Counted from the first letter of the stretch, positions 37,801-48,162 are shown. The stretch: 64,000 bases of DNA from Coriaria nepalensis (GCA_027186245.1 CP114495.1:3239001-3303000), one strand, 5' to 3'. The notes: a model not told the origin generated them from the sequence alone. Made by a program: numbers and translations.

Positions 37801-40800
37801 TTAATTCTTCTACGTGAACTCCATTTTACGTTGCCATTTCAGGTAGAGTCAGATACAAATTTGCGTCATTTTGGAACAGGAATCATGTATATAGATCCTT
37901 ACAACATGCTGTAAAGAACTTCCATTCAAAGCTAGAAGCTGAGAAGAAGGTCTTTTTTTCTTTTGCCTCATCTTCTGTATGTATTTAGATAAAATATCAT
38001 TTTAGGAGCCAAGTCATATATGCTTTTATACCATTTCGAGCTTGATTTTGAACTGAAAAGAGCAGGAACATCTATGAAAATAGAAAAGAGAAAAATTAAA
38101 AATTGATGAGGGGTGGGGAGGGAGAAATATATTGTTGATTTTCAGTTGCAACTTCAAATTTTATCAATAATGCAGTTAAGTGATGGCTGCAGAGCTTAAT
38201 ACATTGCTACCCACCTAAATTCTAGTAGCTTTATCTTGTTCCATTGAGAATGCAGTTTATAAATTTAGGTGGACACAGATAGTTTAGCTACTTTGCTGCT
38301 CATGAAAATTTAATCACCCCGTGTCTATACTTTCTTGCTTCGTATTATTGTCAAATAATGTTACAAATGGTTAAGCTTAGTCCTTTGCTTTTCTGCAGAT
38401 GGTTAACATTTTAACATAGGGATTCATAACAAGCTAGTATGCTAGATTATGAGTCTTATCAACAAAACAATACTTGTTGGAAAAAATCACTAATAGTCTA
38501 TCCTTTGCTGACACTTTAAGTTTGACCTCCCAACTTGTTATCACTATTATCTGTTTGTGGAACTCTCGAGCATCTAGCAGTGTTCCCACACAGTCTGATT
38601 TGTTGGCCAGAGACATTAATTTTTCTGCTCAGCAGCATTCTCCCACAAATCTGATTGTTTCAGATATTGATGAAATTAGAATAGGACTTTTTGGCACCTT
38701 GCTAGAAGTTCAGGTAGGCTAAATACAAGCTTTTCTAATTTCAGTGGTGGTTTTGCAAAATTTTGAGTTCTAGACACAGCTTTCTATGTACCTTATTTGT
38801 TGCCTTTAAGTTGGCTGATAAATTTTCATTATAACTCCAAAACTGATGACGATGATTGTTCATTGTATATGTGATACTGGTGTACAGGCAAAAGCAGAAT
38901 TAGCATTACGTGCTCATAGCAATTCCATCCGAGGAAGTAAGAGGCAGACCAAGATTCCTGAAGTTAATGTCCCTGATATTGAAAATATTCAGGCATTTAT
39001 CAAGGAAGAGGTAGTAGTTAGTATAGATAAGGTATGTATATTATCCTTAGTCTGAATTCAACTCCCAATTTTAGAATGCATTTTAAAATACCAAAATCTT
39101 TGCAGGATATTTTTCCATGCACTGCCGAGCAGTTCTTCAATATATTGTTAAATGATGGATCAAATTTTACAAATGTGCATCATTTAGCACGAAAGAATAC
39201 TGCTCTTGTAGTAAGTATTACTGTCTTTGGAAAGCCTTATATATTGATGGGGAATGCATCTACTTTTCCTAGATTGCAGTCATTATAAGTAAGATGTTCG
39301 CGACATTCAGGGTAAAAATAAAGCAATAAATCTTCTCATGATAATTTCATAGCTTCCAAATGAAGTTTTATAGACATACTCCCGCTATACTGCAATAAGA
39401 TGCATCTGTTTTTCCTAGATTGCAGTCATTATAAGTTAGATGCACTTAGTCTTGCTGATTAAACACCTGGTTTATATCAAGAATTTGATGGGCCGATGAT
39501 AGGAATATTATTGAAATTAAATATGGTTACGTCTTAGCTCAACCTCATTTTGTCAAGTTCCTAAAAGGGCCTGGCTGTAAACACGAATGATTTCCTTCTA
39601 ATATCGAGTAATTTTATCAGCACAAGTTCTTTTCATTTCAATTAATATTTTTCCAATTTGTTCTTTCAGTTTGTCAATTTTGAGACAAGCCTCATAGTGT
39701 GAGAGGTGACTGGTGAGTGGGTAACAAGGATATTACCTTGGGACTTGGGGGAATGGTTTTGTCTAGTGATAGTCCAAGCCTTATTCAGTTACCCTTGCTT
39801 TATGTATTCTGTTACTCAGTAGTCAATGCAATCACAAAAAAATCAATACTTCATGCAGATGGGACATTGGCATGGTACCGACAAATACGGTGGCCAATTG
39901 AGGGAGATCACATTCAGATCTCCTTGTAACAGTCCCATGTGCCCACCAGACACAGCTATGACAGAGCTCCAACATTCAGTTTTCTCGTCAGATAAGAAGA
40001 AGTTGGTATGAGTTGTTATTTCCCCCTCCCTCCATGACAATGCTTCTTTAACTTACTAGTGAGAATGAAATATTGCTTTGTCTAATGATATTATTATTGT
40101 TGTTGTCTTGGTTTTGGTTTTTTTTTCCACCTTTAATTGTAATGATTCGGGACATAGGCATTATGTATTATCTTTCTTTGATCATTGTTTAAAGGAAACT
40201 ACAACTTGCATGCATTACGTTTCAGGATCGTAATGATGAATTATTTTTCCCCTTTTAATGAACCACTGTAAACTAGTATAAATTCGTAAAAAAGTATTAC
40301 AGCGCCTTATTAATAATTATATCGCTAATAGTGAAAATTCTATCATATTAACCGTTTTAGTACTTGCATGGAAGAAACAGATATTCCTTTGTAATTAACT
40401 AATGAGATCTTTCCTTGCCTTTTAGGTCTATGAGACAGTACAACTGGCACATGACGTTCCATTTGGTTCCTGCTTTGAGGTACTCCACTGATTTTTGAGT
40501 GTCTTTTCTCATTTACATTTTTTTTGGCCAAATTTTCTCATTTACATTAGGGTCATGTTTTTCCCCAAAAATCGGAAAAGTTGAAAGCTCTTGCCTTTTT
40601 TCTTCCTTTTTCTATCCTGATTTTTTTTTCTTTTGTAATACTATGATATAATGTATTCGATTTTGTTGCCTATTACTTGAACTGAATTGCTTAGACCCTG
40701 CATTCACCAAATCCCTCACTACTAGTAACTGGCAAGAATATGAGAATGAGTTTTGTATATAGCGAGCTTAGAAACATTGGAGAAAGTCACAAATCCATGC

Positions 40801-41809
40801 GGGTGATGCAGATAATCATGAGTTGTAACCTTTGGGCAAGAACATGATTAGCTGTCCCTACTCAATATAAAACTGTGAGTAAGCCAGTAGTATAGTTTTG
40901 ACATGCTCTAGCCAGTGAATCTGCAAATTTTCACAATCCAGTAGGTGCAGGTCACGTGTCCTCCAGCTTTGTCGTTTGCAGCTATTTAATTTGTCCTGTC
41001 AGTGTGCAATTCTTGTCTGATACGCTCAGCTGTAGAATACAATATTTATTGAGCCCAAATTAAGCCAATCTCATTTTCGCCCATCTATGATTCAAAGCTC
41101 TGCATCTGACAGACTTTGAAGTTTGAACTCATATGCATATAAACTCAAAAGTGATATAGGCAACATGGATATTAGTGATACTAGAGTAGCGTGCTTCCGA
41201 AGTTTGAAAGTGCTATGATAGTCCGTCTTGTGGTAAAGTCCAATTCTTGATACTGTAACAGGTCCATTGTAGGTGGTCTGTGGAAACTTGTGCGGAGAAA
41301 TCATGCACTATAGATATAAGGGCGGGTGAGTTTTACTCTCGTGACATTCTCCAATTCTGGAGACAAATTTTTATCTGATTGCTCAAGAGGTCGTGATTAA
41401 TCAGTTAAAACTTCTTAAGAGCTTTATTCTGTCATGAGATCATCAATGCATTTTTGGTAAAACATTACTCGGGAAAACCTGATTCCAGGTGTAAGCTTTA
41501 TTTTTGGTTCAGGTGTGCATTTCAAGAAATGGTGTCTGGTGCAATCAAAAATAAAATCTGGAGCTCTCATCGAGGTCTGTATTTTCTGATCACCTGAGTT
41601 GAAGTAGATTCTTCGCATTTTCGATTTGTCTTAAATTCGAGTCTGTCAAGTTAAAGTTGAATAGTACAAATGGTAACTGAATGTAGTGCAAGAAAGGAGT
41701 GAAGGTGATGGTAGATGCTGGCCGTGAGTATTTAATAAAGTTCAACACTTCCGGTAGTGAGATACGCTCTCTACCCTCTAAGGCACCACCTAAAGCTCCA
41801 TCAACCTGA
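31806..41809 (+). CDS. BAGP1: C2-GRAM-VASt membrane protein, BAGP1-like
   Basis: Eighteen exons give 589 aa: 31806-32000, 33422-33469, 33559-33656, 34073-34148, 35175-35303, 35412-35458, 35968-36091, 36182-36298, 36619-36648, 36757-36856, 37843-37949, 38888-39031, 39106-39210, 39859-40005, 40426-40479, 41262-41325, 41513-41574, 41687-41809. All junctions are GT-AG and keep frame. Residues about 12-34 form an N-terminal membrane anchor. A C2 domain (about 75-200) carries [10 protein letters not shown] and IYDWD, which can supply Ca2+-binding Asp residues. A GRAM domain (about 233-310) is followed by a VASt domain (about 397-575). Order and length match Arabidopsis At3g59660 (BAGP1, 594 aa), a BAG6-associated protein in stress and immunity. 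C2/GRAM/VASt domains bind membranes or sterols at contact sites. An optional in-frame exon is listed separately. Confidence 0.9.
32112..32342. mobile_element. TA-flanked inverted-repeat MITE in BAGP1 intron 1
   Basis: The left arm begins GTGTAAATTATCATTATACT and the right arm is its near-exact reverse complement. The arms are about 80 bp each, with only a handful of differences (e.g. CTTACATGCTTGATTCTTA is shared). TA dinucleotides flank both ends (32110-32111 and 32343-32344), as expected for a Tc1/mariner (Stowaway-like) target duplication. Length is 231 bp and there is no coding capacity. Confidence 0.8.
34639..34902 (-). mobile_element. Solo LTR in BAGP1 intron 4
   Basis: 264 bp beginning TGTCAGGTCC and ending GTACCTGACA, an 8-bp terminal inverted repeat with TG...CA ends. 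The flanking pentamers are GGTAC and GGCAC, a 5-bp target duplication with one mismatch. On the minus strand an ACTATAAATAGG TATA box lies internally, so the LTR promoter points against BAGP1. No internal retrotransposon sequence remains. This fits LTR-LTR recombination. Confidence 0.8.
35551..35610. repeat. Exact 30-bp tandem duplication in BAGP1 intron 6
   Basis: The unit TTGGTGAATTTAACTGTTAG plus AGTAATGATA occurs twice, head to tail and without a difference. The sequence after it (ATTGTCCCACCTTGGGAACG) resembles LTR-type repeats. Confidence 0.95.
37054..37231. mobile_element. TA-flanked inverted-repeat MITE in BAGP1 intron 10
   Basis: 178 bp. The left arm starts AGTGATGAATTTGTGGAACC, and the right arm is the reverse complement of AGTGATGATTTTGTGGAACC with the same continuation (CTAAATATAAATT, then TTACTGGT and ATTCCCTC/AATCCCTC). 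Arms are about 50 bp. TA lies directly outside both ends (37052-37053, 37232-37233). It shares TA flanks with the intron 1 element but not its end sequence. Confidence 0.75.
38633..38713 (+). other. Candidate 81-nt cassette exon in BAGP1
   Basis: Between exons 11 and 12 of the main model lies an 81-nt open block, preceded by TTTTTCTGCTCAG and followed by GTAGGC. It is a multiple of three and in phase with both neighbours. It would add 27 residues ([14 protein letters not shown]...) after the GRAM region. Skipping it gives [17 protein letters not shown], the continuous family sequence, so it is probably absent from the main mRNA. Confidence 0.4.
39256..39442. repeat. Direct duplication of about 41 bp in BAGP1 intron
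   Basis: GCATCTaCTTTTCCTAGATTGCAGTCATTATAAGTaAGATG-type sequence occurs at 39256-39296 and again at 39402-39442 with about three differences, 146 bp apart. Both copies are intronic. Confidence 0.85.
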
Positions 41810-42129
41810 GGAATGAGTTTGCAGGGAATACCTTTGTTTCCTTGTTTCGAAGCTTCCTATCTCATGTAATTATTATTCCTGACTAATGGGACTAACGTTT
41901 GGGTGAGTTTGATAAATGTAAAAATGCATTTGGATAATGTTCCCAAGAAAAGAAAAAAAAAAGGACGATTGAACTAGCACTGTTCTTATATTGATTTAGA
42001 CGGATATTTGAGTATGAGATATCAACCGAGAGATAAAAAGTGTTGTATCACTAATCTGTAGAGCGTCCTCCTGTAGATATCATTCATTCAGATTCTATGT
42101 AAGTGTAGCTTTAAGTTCATATATTTTTA

Positions 42130-42990
42130 TTTTGGTTATTGATGAGCTGAAAAAATATATTTAGAATGAGATATTTTATTATATATTATTTGTAGATGAT
42201 ATTGTCCTAATTGATGAAAATAGAGAAAATATAAGTCGAAAATTAAATTAATGGCATGAAGTTCTAGAAAGTAAGAGCTATAATTAGTCGATCGAAGACG
42301 GAATTTTACATTGTAAGTTTGCTTCTGAATCATGAAGGAGGGATAATCCAATTGAGATCGATGGTAGAGATGTCTTAGAGTGTGAAGTTTTTCGTTATTT
42401 AGGATTTATTATTTAAAAAATGGGGAACATTCAGGAGATATTGACCATAAGATTAAAGTAGGTTTGATGAAATGGAAGATGACGTCAAGAGTCTTGTATG
42501 ATAGAAAGATGCTTGCGATGTTGAAATTAAACTATTATAAGACGATCGTTTGACTAATTATATTTTATGGTTTGGAGTGGTGGGTCATTATGAGACAATA
42601 TATGCATAAAATGGTAGTAGCAGATATGCGTATGTTGATGTGTGGTAAAATGCATAAAGATTAAATTAGAAATGATAGAATTATGAATTATCTAGATATA
42701 ATCATGATATATGATAGAATTAGGAAAATATGTTTAACATTGTTTGGTCATATGTAGAGAAGACTAAATACGGTCTCAATTCGATAAAGTTTATATTGGT
42801 TGGTAAGTGGTGGGAGTAAACAAAAAGTTAAGCCGTTGAAAACTTGGATAAATATGGTGAAATAAGACATCATAAATCTTAGATTATGTAATAATATGTG
42901 GAAAAATTATTTCATTTGGAGAATCAATATTCGCATAGCCAACCTACAAAATAGCATGAATGACTTTTGATGATAATGATGATAATGAAT
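42130..42990 (+). mobile_element. LINE fragment, 3' end of reverse transcriptase ORF
   Basis: Broken frames give DIVLIDENRENISRKLN-W, then FRYLGFI, YFMVWSGG and the tail of a plant LINE RT with its conserved C-terminal segment. It ends in a short TGATGATAATGATGATAATGA run at 42968-42989, the kind of simple-repeat tail LINEs have. Only the RT 3' third remains. It begins about 320 bp after the BAGP1 stop codon and may lie close to that gene's 3' UTR. Confidence 0.8.
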
Positions 42991-44090
42991 GTTGGTCATG
43001 ATCGCTTGTCGTTTCATTGTTCGAGAAAACAAGTTCTTGTGAGAGAAGAATGGGCAATCAGATTAGGAGCTTTTCTACTGGCCAAAAACAAAAATGGGGA
43101 GCTTTTCTCATCGCATGTAAGGGGAGAGTTGGTTGGAGTCTATGAGAGGTGAAGAAATGGTCATTTCTTCTTTTGGATGTTTGAAGAAATGGTCATTGTT
43201 TGAGGAATTCAGGAGCCATTAAAAAAAATTGTAAAGTAGAGGGGTCACTTGTTTTAGGGATGAGAAATGGTCCATGTGCACCGAACCGAGGAGGCAGCAG
43301 TATTGGTAAACCGACCTACTTTGTTGTCTTGACCAATCGTTGATCGACCGGTCAATTTCTTAGAAACATACCCATTTTTTTCTCTTTTTTAATTGTGTTT
43401 CTCCAATCTTAATTCATAAATAATACCACTTCAAGTCTCTATATGTATCAATTTTCTATTCCTATATCCCATCTACAACAACTGAAAATAACATGGCAAC
43501 TATACGAAAAATTAGTTTTAGGATGAAATAACCAAGAGACCTCTGTAATATTAAGTTTTCAAACCTTGAAAAATAATTCAAAATTATCCAACATCCAACT
43601 AAAACAACTCAACACAATCATAAGAGTGTCAAGAATCTAAAAATAACTAAAAACTAGCCAAAAAGAGGCGAATGGTCGGTTTTCAATTGGTTTTTGAACA
43701 GTTCGAAAACAATAAATTTCACTTTGCCGGTCAAAATGTTGCACATCATTGAGTTGTTTATATAAAACATTTAGCTCTTGAAAAACCAAGCTTACATTTC
43801 ACATTCATATGTTCATATAAAAGATTTAGTACAAAGTATTTTTCAAAAGGAAAAAAATTTCTCATATAACGGGTGTATGCAACCGATATGAGAGAGTTAA
43901 GGTGGTATTTACAATCCGATAAATATTCTACATAATTTACGGTCAAGATTTTGTCGCATGAAATAATTTCTCCATAAATATATATAACTAATAACTTTTC
44001 ATCTTTTTCCATTCGGCGCGATATTGTTTGTGATAAAATATCGTCTTATTCCATTGAAAGGATGCTTTCAAATTACTCAAACTTTTATTT
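42991..44090. other. Intergenic region upstream of the protease homologue
   Basis: No gene seen. Two blocks rich in ACCGACC/GACCGGTC words (43305-43365 and 43670-43735) suggest old repeat ends. Confidence 0.5.
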
Positions 44091-44179
44091 TTCTATATAT
44101 ATAGCATTGGCCCTTTGCTTCTTTCTTGTGCAATGACGAAAGCTGTCTTCCTATCCATTCATCAGCACACAACCTGAGA
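44091..44179 (+). promoter_or_regulatory. TATA box and 14-codon uORF of the protease gene
   Basis: TATATATATAG at 44093-44103 is a good TATA box and predicts a start near 44125-44135. An ATG at 44133 opens a 14-codon frame that ends TGA at 44175-44177, two bases before the main ATG at 44180. If transcribed, the uORF would make main-frame translation depend on leaky scanning or reinitiation. Confidence 0.5.
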
Positions 44180-45535
44180 ATGATATTATTTTTAGTCACA
44201 TGTAGAAATTTTATGGCATTCACCTTATTGCTCATATTAGTTCATTCTTCTACCACAAGCAAGCAAGACATAACCATGAGCATCCCTCTTATAACTGTCA
44301 ATGAATTGTCACCGTCGGCTAAGCTCACCCGAGCTCGCAACCTAAAACAACTAAAACTTAACTCTCGAGTCTCCTATCTTCCGCTGTCTCCCATGAGTAA
44401 CTCTTATTCAATTTCACTTAGTTTGGGAACACCTCCTCAAGCCTTGCCTTTCATTCTGGACATTGGCAGTAGCTTTGTTTGGTCTCCATGCGGTTCAAAC
44501 TATCAATGCTTCAATTGTTCCATCCCTAACAATCACTACGCACAAACCATAACCTTTAATCCAAATATATCATCTTCTTCAGAAATCGTAAAGTGCAGTG
44601 ATCGTAAATGTTGGTGGGTTGTTAGCGAAACTCAATCCCGATGTCCAAAATGTGATGCAAAAAGCTTGCGAACTTGTTCACAACCTTGTCCTTATTATGA
44701 ACATATATATATGAAGGGTTCAACAACAGGTCAATTATTGTTTGAAACCCTAAACTTTCCGAATCAAACTATTCACAAATTCCTGTATGGTTGTGCGTCA
44801 TCCTCCACCCATGTGCCTATAGGTGTTGTCGGATTCGGTCGAGGGTTGGCATCACTGCCGTCTCAAGTGGGAGTCAAGAAATTTTCCTATTGTTTCCCAA
44901 ACAACCAATTTGATCAACCATACATAAATGAGATTGTGTGGAACAGTAGCTCATATAACAACAAAGGTCTAACCTATACACCATTTTACAAGCTACCATC
45001 TCATGATGTAAACAATGAGTTCTATTACGTAGTTGTCGAAGATATCATTGTCGGTAATGTTCCCGTGAAGGTCGTTAATAAATACCCCAGACATGATGGC
45101 CATGGGGGGACTTTGGTGGACACCGGCCTAGCACTTACGTTCTTAGAGAGGTCAGTTTTCGAAGCCGTGGCAAGAGAGTTTATAAAGCATATGGATAAAT
45201 ATACTTATGTTGGTTTCATGGGAATTCTTTGGCCTTGTTTCAATGTTTCTGGTAAGATTAAAGACTTTCCATCTCTAATGTTTAGATTTCAAAACGGTCA
45301 AAAGGTGGATTTTCCATGGTCGAGTTATCTCATCGAATCGGATATCGTGAGAGATATATTTTGCTTGTCGTTTATGAGCCACGGCGACGATGTTGATGAT
45401 TTGAATGGCCCGGCTATTGTCTGGGGTGCTCATCACCAGAAAAATATATACATGGAGTTTGATTTGAAAAGAGAGAGATTGGGATTTCGGCGGCAAGATT
45501 GCACGACGAAGGCGTTTTTAACAACGCATACATGA
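44180..45535 (+). CDS. A1 aspartic-protease homologue with altered catalytic motifs
   Basis: Intronless, 451 aa from the ATG at 44180; an in-frame ATG 33 bases later would give 440 aa. A hydrophobic signal peptide (MAFTLLLILVHSS) leads a nepenthesin-type pepsin-like fold most like the At4g16563 group: LGTPPQALPF, a Cys-rich insert (residues about 108-170), PSQVGVKKFSYCF, FYYVVVEDIIVG, and a C-terminal MEFDLKRERLGFRRQDC. The first catalytic motif is DIGS (94-97) where active enzymes have DTGS. The second is DTGL (314-317) where DSGT/DSGS is usual. Both Asp residues remain, but the hydroxyl residues that help orient them are changed. The frame is intact, so it is not an obvious pseudogene. It is likely secreted; activity is uncertain. 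Confidence 0.9.
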   Translation: MILFLVTCRNFMAFTLLLILVHSSTTSKQDITMSIPLITVNELSPSAKLTRARNLKQLKLNSRVSYLPLSPMSNSYSISLSLGTPPQALPFILDIGSSFVWSPCGSNYQCFNCSIPNNHYAQTITFNPNISSSSEIVKCSDRKCWWVVSETQSRCPKCDAKSLRTCSQPCPYYEHIYMKGSTTGQLLFETLNFPNQTIHKFLYGCASSSTHVPIGVVGFGRGLASLPSQVGVKKFSYCFPNNQFDQPYINEIVWNSSSYNNKGLTYTPFYKLPSHDVNNEFYYVVVEDIIVGNVPVKVVNKYPRHDGHGGTLVDTGLALTFLERSVFEAVAREFIKHMDKYTYVGFMGILWPCFNVSGKIKDFPSLMFRFQNGQKVDFPWSSYLIESDIVRDIFCLSFMSHGDDVDDLNGPAIVWGAHHQKNIYMEFDLKRERLGFRRQDCTTKAFLTTHT

Positions 45536-46045
45536 TCATTTTTCCAATCACTAAATTAGATTAAGGAATATAAACAAGTATTTTAATTAAGAATGCAAAG
45601 ATTAAGCAAAGCAGTTGACTTATAAGTCATTTACTTGTTATAGCAAGGAAGGATTAAGTTGCAATTTGGTGCCTAAGTCCTACCACAAACATAATCTTTG
45701 AAGTTCTGTTATGTTACTCTATCCATGTTCCTTGCTCCTTAGGATGATCATTGCCTCCTTTACTCTAGTTCATTTTGTCTCAGTGGTCTGAGCAGAAAAG
45801 ACAGAACATGGTGCATGATCGCAATGATAAATACTTAAAAAAACATTAGACTGCATTCAACGACATGTCGTTGTCGCTTCTGGTTTCGGGCCAGGCCAGT
45901 AAAACCTAATCTAAAAAGTTTCTTAGCCCAAGCCCATATGGCATTGATCCAAAAGTCTTGTCTTTACTGTCCAAACCTTCCTCAGTTCAGTTCTTTAATG
46001 AGGAAAAATTGACGAGAGAGGGAGAGGGAGGAGTTGGGACTGTTC
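45536..46045 (+). promoter_or_regulatory. SEP15 upstream region
   Basis: Short intergenic stretch between the protease stop codon and the SEP15 start. Around 45890-45945 it has GGGCCAGGCC, TTAGCCCAAGCCCA and similar site-II-like words common in promoters of plant housekeeping genes. No TATA box was evident near the start. Confidence 0.4.
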
Positions 46046-48162
46046 ATGGATGCGTACAAGTCTTCTCCGTCAGCCATGGCGGCGGTTCTTCTTCTTCTTC
46101 TTCTTCTTACAGCACCGCTCCATTTGGTTTCATCGAAGGATCAATCGAGCTCAAGGGAATGCGAGGATCTAAGTTTTACAGGACTCGCCCTCTGTTCTGA
46201 TTGCAACACTTTGGCTGAATATATCAAAGATCAAGGTATCCAATTTTCTTTAATTTTTTTCTAATTAGATTCTCTCTAAATCTGTTTTAAGTATTATAGT
46301 TTAGGTCTAGCTGATGACTTGAATTGAGGTTAGCCAAATGAAATTTCTATATTCGCACTCCCCAATTTCATTACATATCTAAATGCTAATAATTACATAA
46401 TCAAAACCTGGATTTCAGTTTAGGAATTAAAAATGAAAGTCCAAAGATGGGACTTGTTAACAAATTGTTAACTTTCACACTTTTCCTGGAAGATTTCTTA
46501 CGCATTAAGATGCATTTGCATATTCTGAAGTTACTTTTCAGTCGATTAGTAAGTTCCTAAAGAGTGGATCCTGTTTCCGAAGTTCCACCGGCGTGCTGAC
46601 GTGGTAAGACCAGCTAGTGAGTAGATGACATCTGGTCACTCTTTTTTTCTGATTTTTTTTTACAACTATCATCTTCTCACTAGCCGGTCCTACTAAATCA
46701 GCATGTCACGTGGAATTTCGGAAACACTCGATCAATTCTCCGAAAGTCTTAGAATTTTTGAACCATAATCAAGGTGAACTGTTGAAGAGGATGATTCCCA
46801 TTTAAGTTGTTTTTTTTTTTAACGACTATTTAAATTTGTCTAAAAATCTTACTTAGGAGTCCATTAATTCTTATTGTAGAGTAGGTAAGGTGGGTCTACA
46901 GCTTTTAACAAAATGGCAAAGAGTAAGGTTTAGTGAATATAAGGTAATGTGTCAAAAGTGAAAGGTAAAGGAGAAGGTTATTGAAAGTGTTGAAGAAAAA
47001 AAAAAAGGGGGGGTGAGCCGATATTTTTTTTCTTCACATCCCTCTTCAAGCCATTAAAAGTACTCTTTAAACTTTTGACTCACAAACTCGATATTGGATT
47101 TAAGCTTCAATTTCATTTTCTGGGTTCATCGTATCTTCAATCCGCATGAGATGTTAAATAAACAAGTAAAGCAATTGATACTAAACAATTGATGCTTTTC
47201 AAGTACAAACAAATTAGTACTCTTACCATGTTTACTTACTAAACAATACTTTGTCACTCTTAAAATAAAATTATATAAAAATAAAATTAAAAAACCTACC
47301 CCCACCCTGCAGTATACCGATCGGTTTTAATCAGGGTGGGGGCAAAAAATTGCAGAGCGATGCGGTCGGGGCCCCGAAACCGCACAGTGCTCGCCCCTAG
47401 GGATGAGTTTGAGAAACTAGAGGGAGGGGAAGCGTTATTTTATTCATAGTGGTGCAAATGTTATTTAAGTGAAGGTTACTACACATTATACCATAGAGAC
47501 TACTTATTGCATCATGTTATGAAATTACATATAAATGTGGACCAAAAACTCATGGAAATGATTATTCTAAGTAAGAGTATGGTTGTGTTCACATGAAAAG
47601 AAGGCAATGTCAGTTTGCTTGTTGATTTGTATTTGACTTTGAACTCAGGTTTTCTAATATATGCTTCACTTGCTTATTTCCGGTGAGATTCCTAGCTTTT
47701 TTAATTTTTTTTTCAGAATTAATATTGGACTGTTTGCAATGCTGTAAAGAAGATTCCGATGATTCCATGAGCAAGGTATTAAAAGAGGAGGGGGGGGGGG
47801 GACCATCATGAACTATGTATACTGTTTGCTGGGAATACAAAAAAGTTTGCCTTTTACATTATATAATAAATACAAAAAGAAAATAATGCAATAATCTATG
47901 GAAAATGCAGATAACTTATTCTGGTGCAGTGCTAGAGGTTTGCATGAGGAAACTGGTTTTCTATCCGGAAATAGTTGGGTTCATAGAAGAGAAGGACCAG
48001 TTCCCTTCTGTTAAGCTTCAATACAATTTCAACTCCCCACCGAAGCTGATCATGCTGGACGATGCTGGTCAGCATAAGGAAACTGTAAGAATTGATAATT
48101 GGAAAAGGGAACATATTCTTCGGTTCTTGCGGGAGAAGGTTAATTGCTCTTCAGCAGTATGA
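46046..48162 (+). CDS. SEP15: Selenoprotein F (SEP15) plant homologue
   Basis: Three exons, 46046-46235, 47717-47775 and 47911-48162, give 166 aa. Junctions keep frame (G+AA at the first, phase 0 at the second). A signal peptide with seven Leu in a row, encoded by a CTT run, is followed by a Cys-rich domain (C39, C50, C53, C69, C72, C73), which in animals binds the folding sensor UGGT in the ER. The thioredoxin-like domain (about 84-163) contains AVLEVCMRKLVFYPE and ends DNWKREHILRFLREKV. Animal SEP15 has Cys-Gly-Sec at the redox site; here it reads Cys-Met-Arg, and no selenocysteine (in-frame TGA) is needed. Arabidopsis At1g05720 is the likely orthologue. The second ATG (46076, better context) would shorten the signal peptide by 10 residues. 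Confidence 0.9.
46567..46734. mobile_element. Hairpin MITE-like element in SEP15 intron 1
   Basis: The left arm (about 46567-46629; ggatcctGTTTCCGAAgTTCCAC, then GACCaGCTAGTGAGtAGATGA) is matched by the reverse complement of the right arm (about 46669-46734) over roughly 63 bp. A T-rich loop of about 40 bp separates them. No clear target duplication. No coding potential. Confidence 0.65.
47284..47405. repeat. GC-rich repeat end inside SEP15 intron 1
   Basis: A short GC-rich island in an AT-rich intron: ACCCCCACCCTGC, its inverted partner CAGGGTGGGGG, and then GGTCGGGGCCCCGAAACC and GCTCGCCCCTAGGG. These look like termini of a GGCCC-type non-autonomous element. Boundaries are unclear. Confidence 0.35.

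Noticed and set aside
38472..38632. Upstream extension of the BAGP1 candidate cassette exon
   Set aside because: The open frame continues upstream, but acceptors there are out of phase with exon 11; only the 38633 acceptor keeps frame.
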